Shown here: positions 14,196-15,050 of the stretch, in pieces | Numbering within the stretch: position 1 is the stretch's first letter | Layout of the letters: each line of letters starts with the position of its first letter | Source of the DNA: Methanocorpusculum sp. | GTDB taxonomy: Archaea > Halobacteriota > Methanomicrobia > Methanomicrobiales > Methanocorpusculaceae | Assembly (NCBI GenBank): GCA_029987315.1 | Contig: DALTVZ010000152.1 | Coordinates: 1 to 15,050 of the forward strand | Direction of reading: 5' to 3' | Length of the DNA: 15,050 nucleotides | Translations under genes and position numbers: made by a program | The notes under the pieces: generated by a model | Database searches by the model: none | The model's input: only the letters and a program-made list of their open reading frames with translations | What the model was told of the DNA's origin: nothing

Positions 14196-14207
14196 CTAAA
14201 TATAAAC
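14196..14207 (+). promoter_or_regulatory. Putative TATA box upstream of hypB (distal)
   Basis: CTAAATATAAAC would start transcription near 14230. The nine bases TATAAACAT within and after it (14201-14209) recur at 14247-14255. The second copy is centred 27-28 bases before the hypB ATG and would give a leaderless transcript. Which of the two is used cannot be decided from sequence. Confidence 0.45.
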
Positions 14208-14210
14208 ATC

Positions 14211-14227
14211 GTATGACTCACTCATAC
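14211..14227. promoter_or_regulatory. 17-base dyad GTATGA-N5-TCATAC in the hypB promoter, candidate nickel-type operator
   Basis: GTATGA (14211-14216) and TCATAC (14222-14227) are perfect inverted repeats; with the inner T/A pair, seven of eight pairs match. The half-sites are identical to those of the E. coli NikR operator, which has 16 bases between them rather than five. The dyad lies between the distal TATA box and its expected start, a typical repressor position. Regulation by nickel is inference, supported only by the gene's nickel role. Confidence 0.45.
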
Positions 14228-14276
14228 TCAACAAACTATGCGTATCTATAAACATGGAAAAACACAATAGTAAGAT

Positions 14277-14924
14277 ATGCATCACGTGGATGTTCACATG
14301 GAAGCCGAGATATACGGCGCAAACAACCGTCTGGCAGAACACAACGCCGAACATTTCAAAGCCCATAATGTTCGTGCATTCGATCTTCTTGGAGCGATTG
14401 GATCTGGGAAGACCTCATTCATCGAAAAGGTCGTCCCTGAACTCAAATCACGAGGAAAGGTCTCGGCAGCGATCGCAGGAGATGTATACGGCGACGATGA
14501 CTTCCAGCGGATCATCAAAACCGGCATTATTGCGTTCAACGCAAACACCGGCAAAGAATGCCATCTGGATGCCCACCTTGTCCACCACGCACTCGACCAC
14601 ATGGATCTTGATGGCGTCGATATCGTTTTCATTGAAAACGTCGGCAATATGGTCTGTCCTACCGACTTCAAGCTCGGGGCAGAGAAACGTATCGTCGTCA
14701 TCTCGACGACCGAAGGTGATGACGTCGTAAACAAACATCCGATGATGTTTAGAGACTGTCAGATCGCTATCATAAACAAAATTGATTTAGCAGAGGCGGT
14801 TGGATGCAATGTTGAGAGAATGGTCGCTGACATCAAACGCTACAACCCAGGGATGCTCATCATCAAAACCAATCTCAGAAAAGGGGAAGGCGTAAAAGAA
14901 ATAGCCGACGCCCTTCTTGCCTGA
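14277..14924 (+). CDS. hypB: Hydrogenase maturation GTPase HypB
   Basis: SIMIBI-class GTPase that, with HypA, delivers nickel to the large subunit of [NiFe]-hydrogenases, which in a methanogen include the F420-reducing and heterodisulfide-reductase-linked enzymes. The 215 residues show the P-loop GAIGSGKT (39-46), the switch segment GDVYGDDD, NTGKECHLDAH (90-100), FIENVGNMVCPTDF (118-131), VVISTTEGDD and the base-specificity motif NKID (167-170). C95, H96, H100 and C127 match the metal ligands of the Methanocaldococcus jannaschii HypB dimer. The N-terminus MHHVDVH has three histidines but no long His-rich tail. I chose the ATG at 14277 because archaeal HypB typically starts MH-V; the ATG seven codons later is the alternative. 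HypA is not adjacent. Divergent srp19 lies 175 bases away. Confidence 0.95.
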   Translation: MHHVDVHMEAEIYGANNRLAEHNAEHFKAHNVRAFDLLGAIGSGKTSFIEKVVPELKSRGKVSAAIAGDVYGDDDFQRIIKTGIIAFNANTGKECHLDAHLVHHALDHMDLDGVDIVFIENVGNMVCPTDFKLGAEKRIVVISTTEGDDVVNKHPMMFRDCQIAIINKIDLAEAVGCNVERMVADIKRYNPGMLIIKTNLRKGEGVKEIADALLA

Positions 14925-14928
14925 ACGA

Positions 14929-14939
14929 ATTTAAATATC
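14929..14939 (+). promoter_or_regulatory. Putative TATA box of the probable rps8e gene
   Basis: ATTTAAATATC lies five bases after the hypB stop. Transcription would start near 14960, about 74 bases before the ATG at 15034, producing a leader that contains the hairpin at 14979-14995. Confidence 0.5.
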
Positions 14940-14961
14940 CGTAGAACCTACACATATAGGA

Positions 14962-15006
14962 CTCTGGAAAATACTGGTGTCTGAGAAACTCAGACGTTAA
15001 TCAGAG
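14962..15006 (+). promoter_or_regulatory. Structured 5' leader with alternative helices
   Basis: GTCTGAG (14979-14985) and CTCAGAC (14989-14995) form a perfect seven-pair hairpin with an AAA loop. Outside it, CTCTG (14962-14966) can pair with CAGAG (15002-15006). TCTGA of the hairpin's 5' arm (14980-14984) can instead pair with TCAGA (15001-15005). The pairings are mutually exclusive in part, as in an attenuator or an autoregulated ribosomal protein leader. Confidence 0.4.
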
Positions 15007-15033
15007 ATACAAATTTAGGAGATATCAAAAAAA

Positions 15034-15050
15034 ATGCTTTGGCAAGGTAA
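15034..15050 (+). CDS. rps8e: Probable 30S ribosomal protein S8e, N-terminal codons only
   Basis: Only five full codons are visible (MLWQG, then an incomplete AA.) before the window ends. The start is supported by AGGAGA at 15017-15022, 11 bases upstream, and a TATA element 100 bases upstream. A short Met-x-x-Gln-Gly or Met-x-Trp-Gln-Gly opening is typical of archaeal S8e, which continues into a basic RKPTGG-type segment not visible here. Identification from five residues is weak and another protein remains possible. Confidence 0.4.

Noticed and set aside
13829..14221. Longer 130-residue version of SRP19
   Set aside because: The first 40 codons give implausible sequence outside the family length, while the internal ATG at 14101 starts exactly where SRP19 homology begins.
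14254..14730. Alternative plus-strand frame overlapping hypB, starting at an upstream ATG
   Set aside because: Out of frame with hypB, Ser/Thr-rich translation without motifs, and HypB motifs are unambiguous.

Overview
The window looks like chromosomal housekeeping DNA from a hydrogenotrophic methanogen of the order Methanomicrobiales; Methanocorpusculum is my best guess from overall feel, without a database search. The archaeal assignment rests on gene content: transcription factor B, Gar1, SRP19, archaeal release factor aRF1 with NIKS and GGQ motifs, and a probable ribosomal protein S8e start. TATA-type promoters and U-tract terminators support it. The methanogen assignment rests on a FdhC-type formate channel, a HypB whose motifs match methanogen HypB, and two tandem moeA genes. 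No mobile element, CRISPR array, integrase or phage gene is visible, and all genes look intact apart from the two cut by the window ends.

Layout: (1) 2-403, 3' part of ndk with a hairpin plus U-tract terminator. (2) 512-3317, minus strand: a glutaredoxin-thioredoxin reductase fusion, a two-helix membrane protein with an OB-fold, and fdhC. (3) 3318-3799, a 482-base AT-rich divergent control region. (4) 3800-6471, plus strand: two overlapping moeA genes. (5) 6468-9728, minus strand: a 72-residue unknown protein, argS and the aRF1 gene, the last two one base apart. (6) 9886-11406, plus strand: a DASS-family anion/Na+ symporter. (7) 11544-14101, minus strand: tRNA-Ala(CGC), tfb, gar1, a PHP-domain phosphoesterase and srp19. 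(8) 14277-14924, plus strand: hypB, then from 15034 the first codons of a probable rps8e.

Two themes link genes. Formate uptake (fdhC) is divergent from molybdenum/tungsten cofactor synthesis (moeA x2), and formate dehydrogenase needs that cofactor, so the shared control region is a plausible formate/metal control point. The rest is information processing: translation termination and arginine charging (aRF1-argS), transcription initiation and rRNA modification (gar1-tfb), and protein targeting (srp19).

The best leads are non-coding or domain-level. They are a dyad in the hypB promoter whose half-sites equal the E. coli NikR half-sites but with short spacing; a leader before the probable rps8e gene with mutually exclusive helices; repeats and a palindrome between fdhC and moeA; a short cysteine-rich C-terminal extension on the second MoeA; and a Grx-TrxR fusion lacking the usual NADPH-specificity motif. 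I do not see a clear previously undescribed multigene system.
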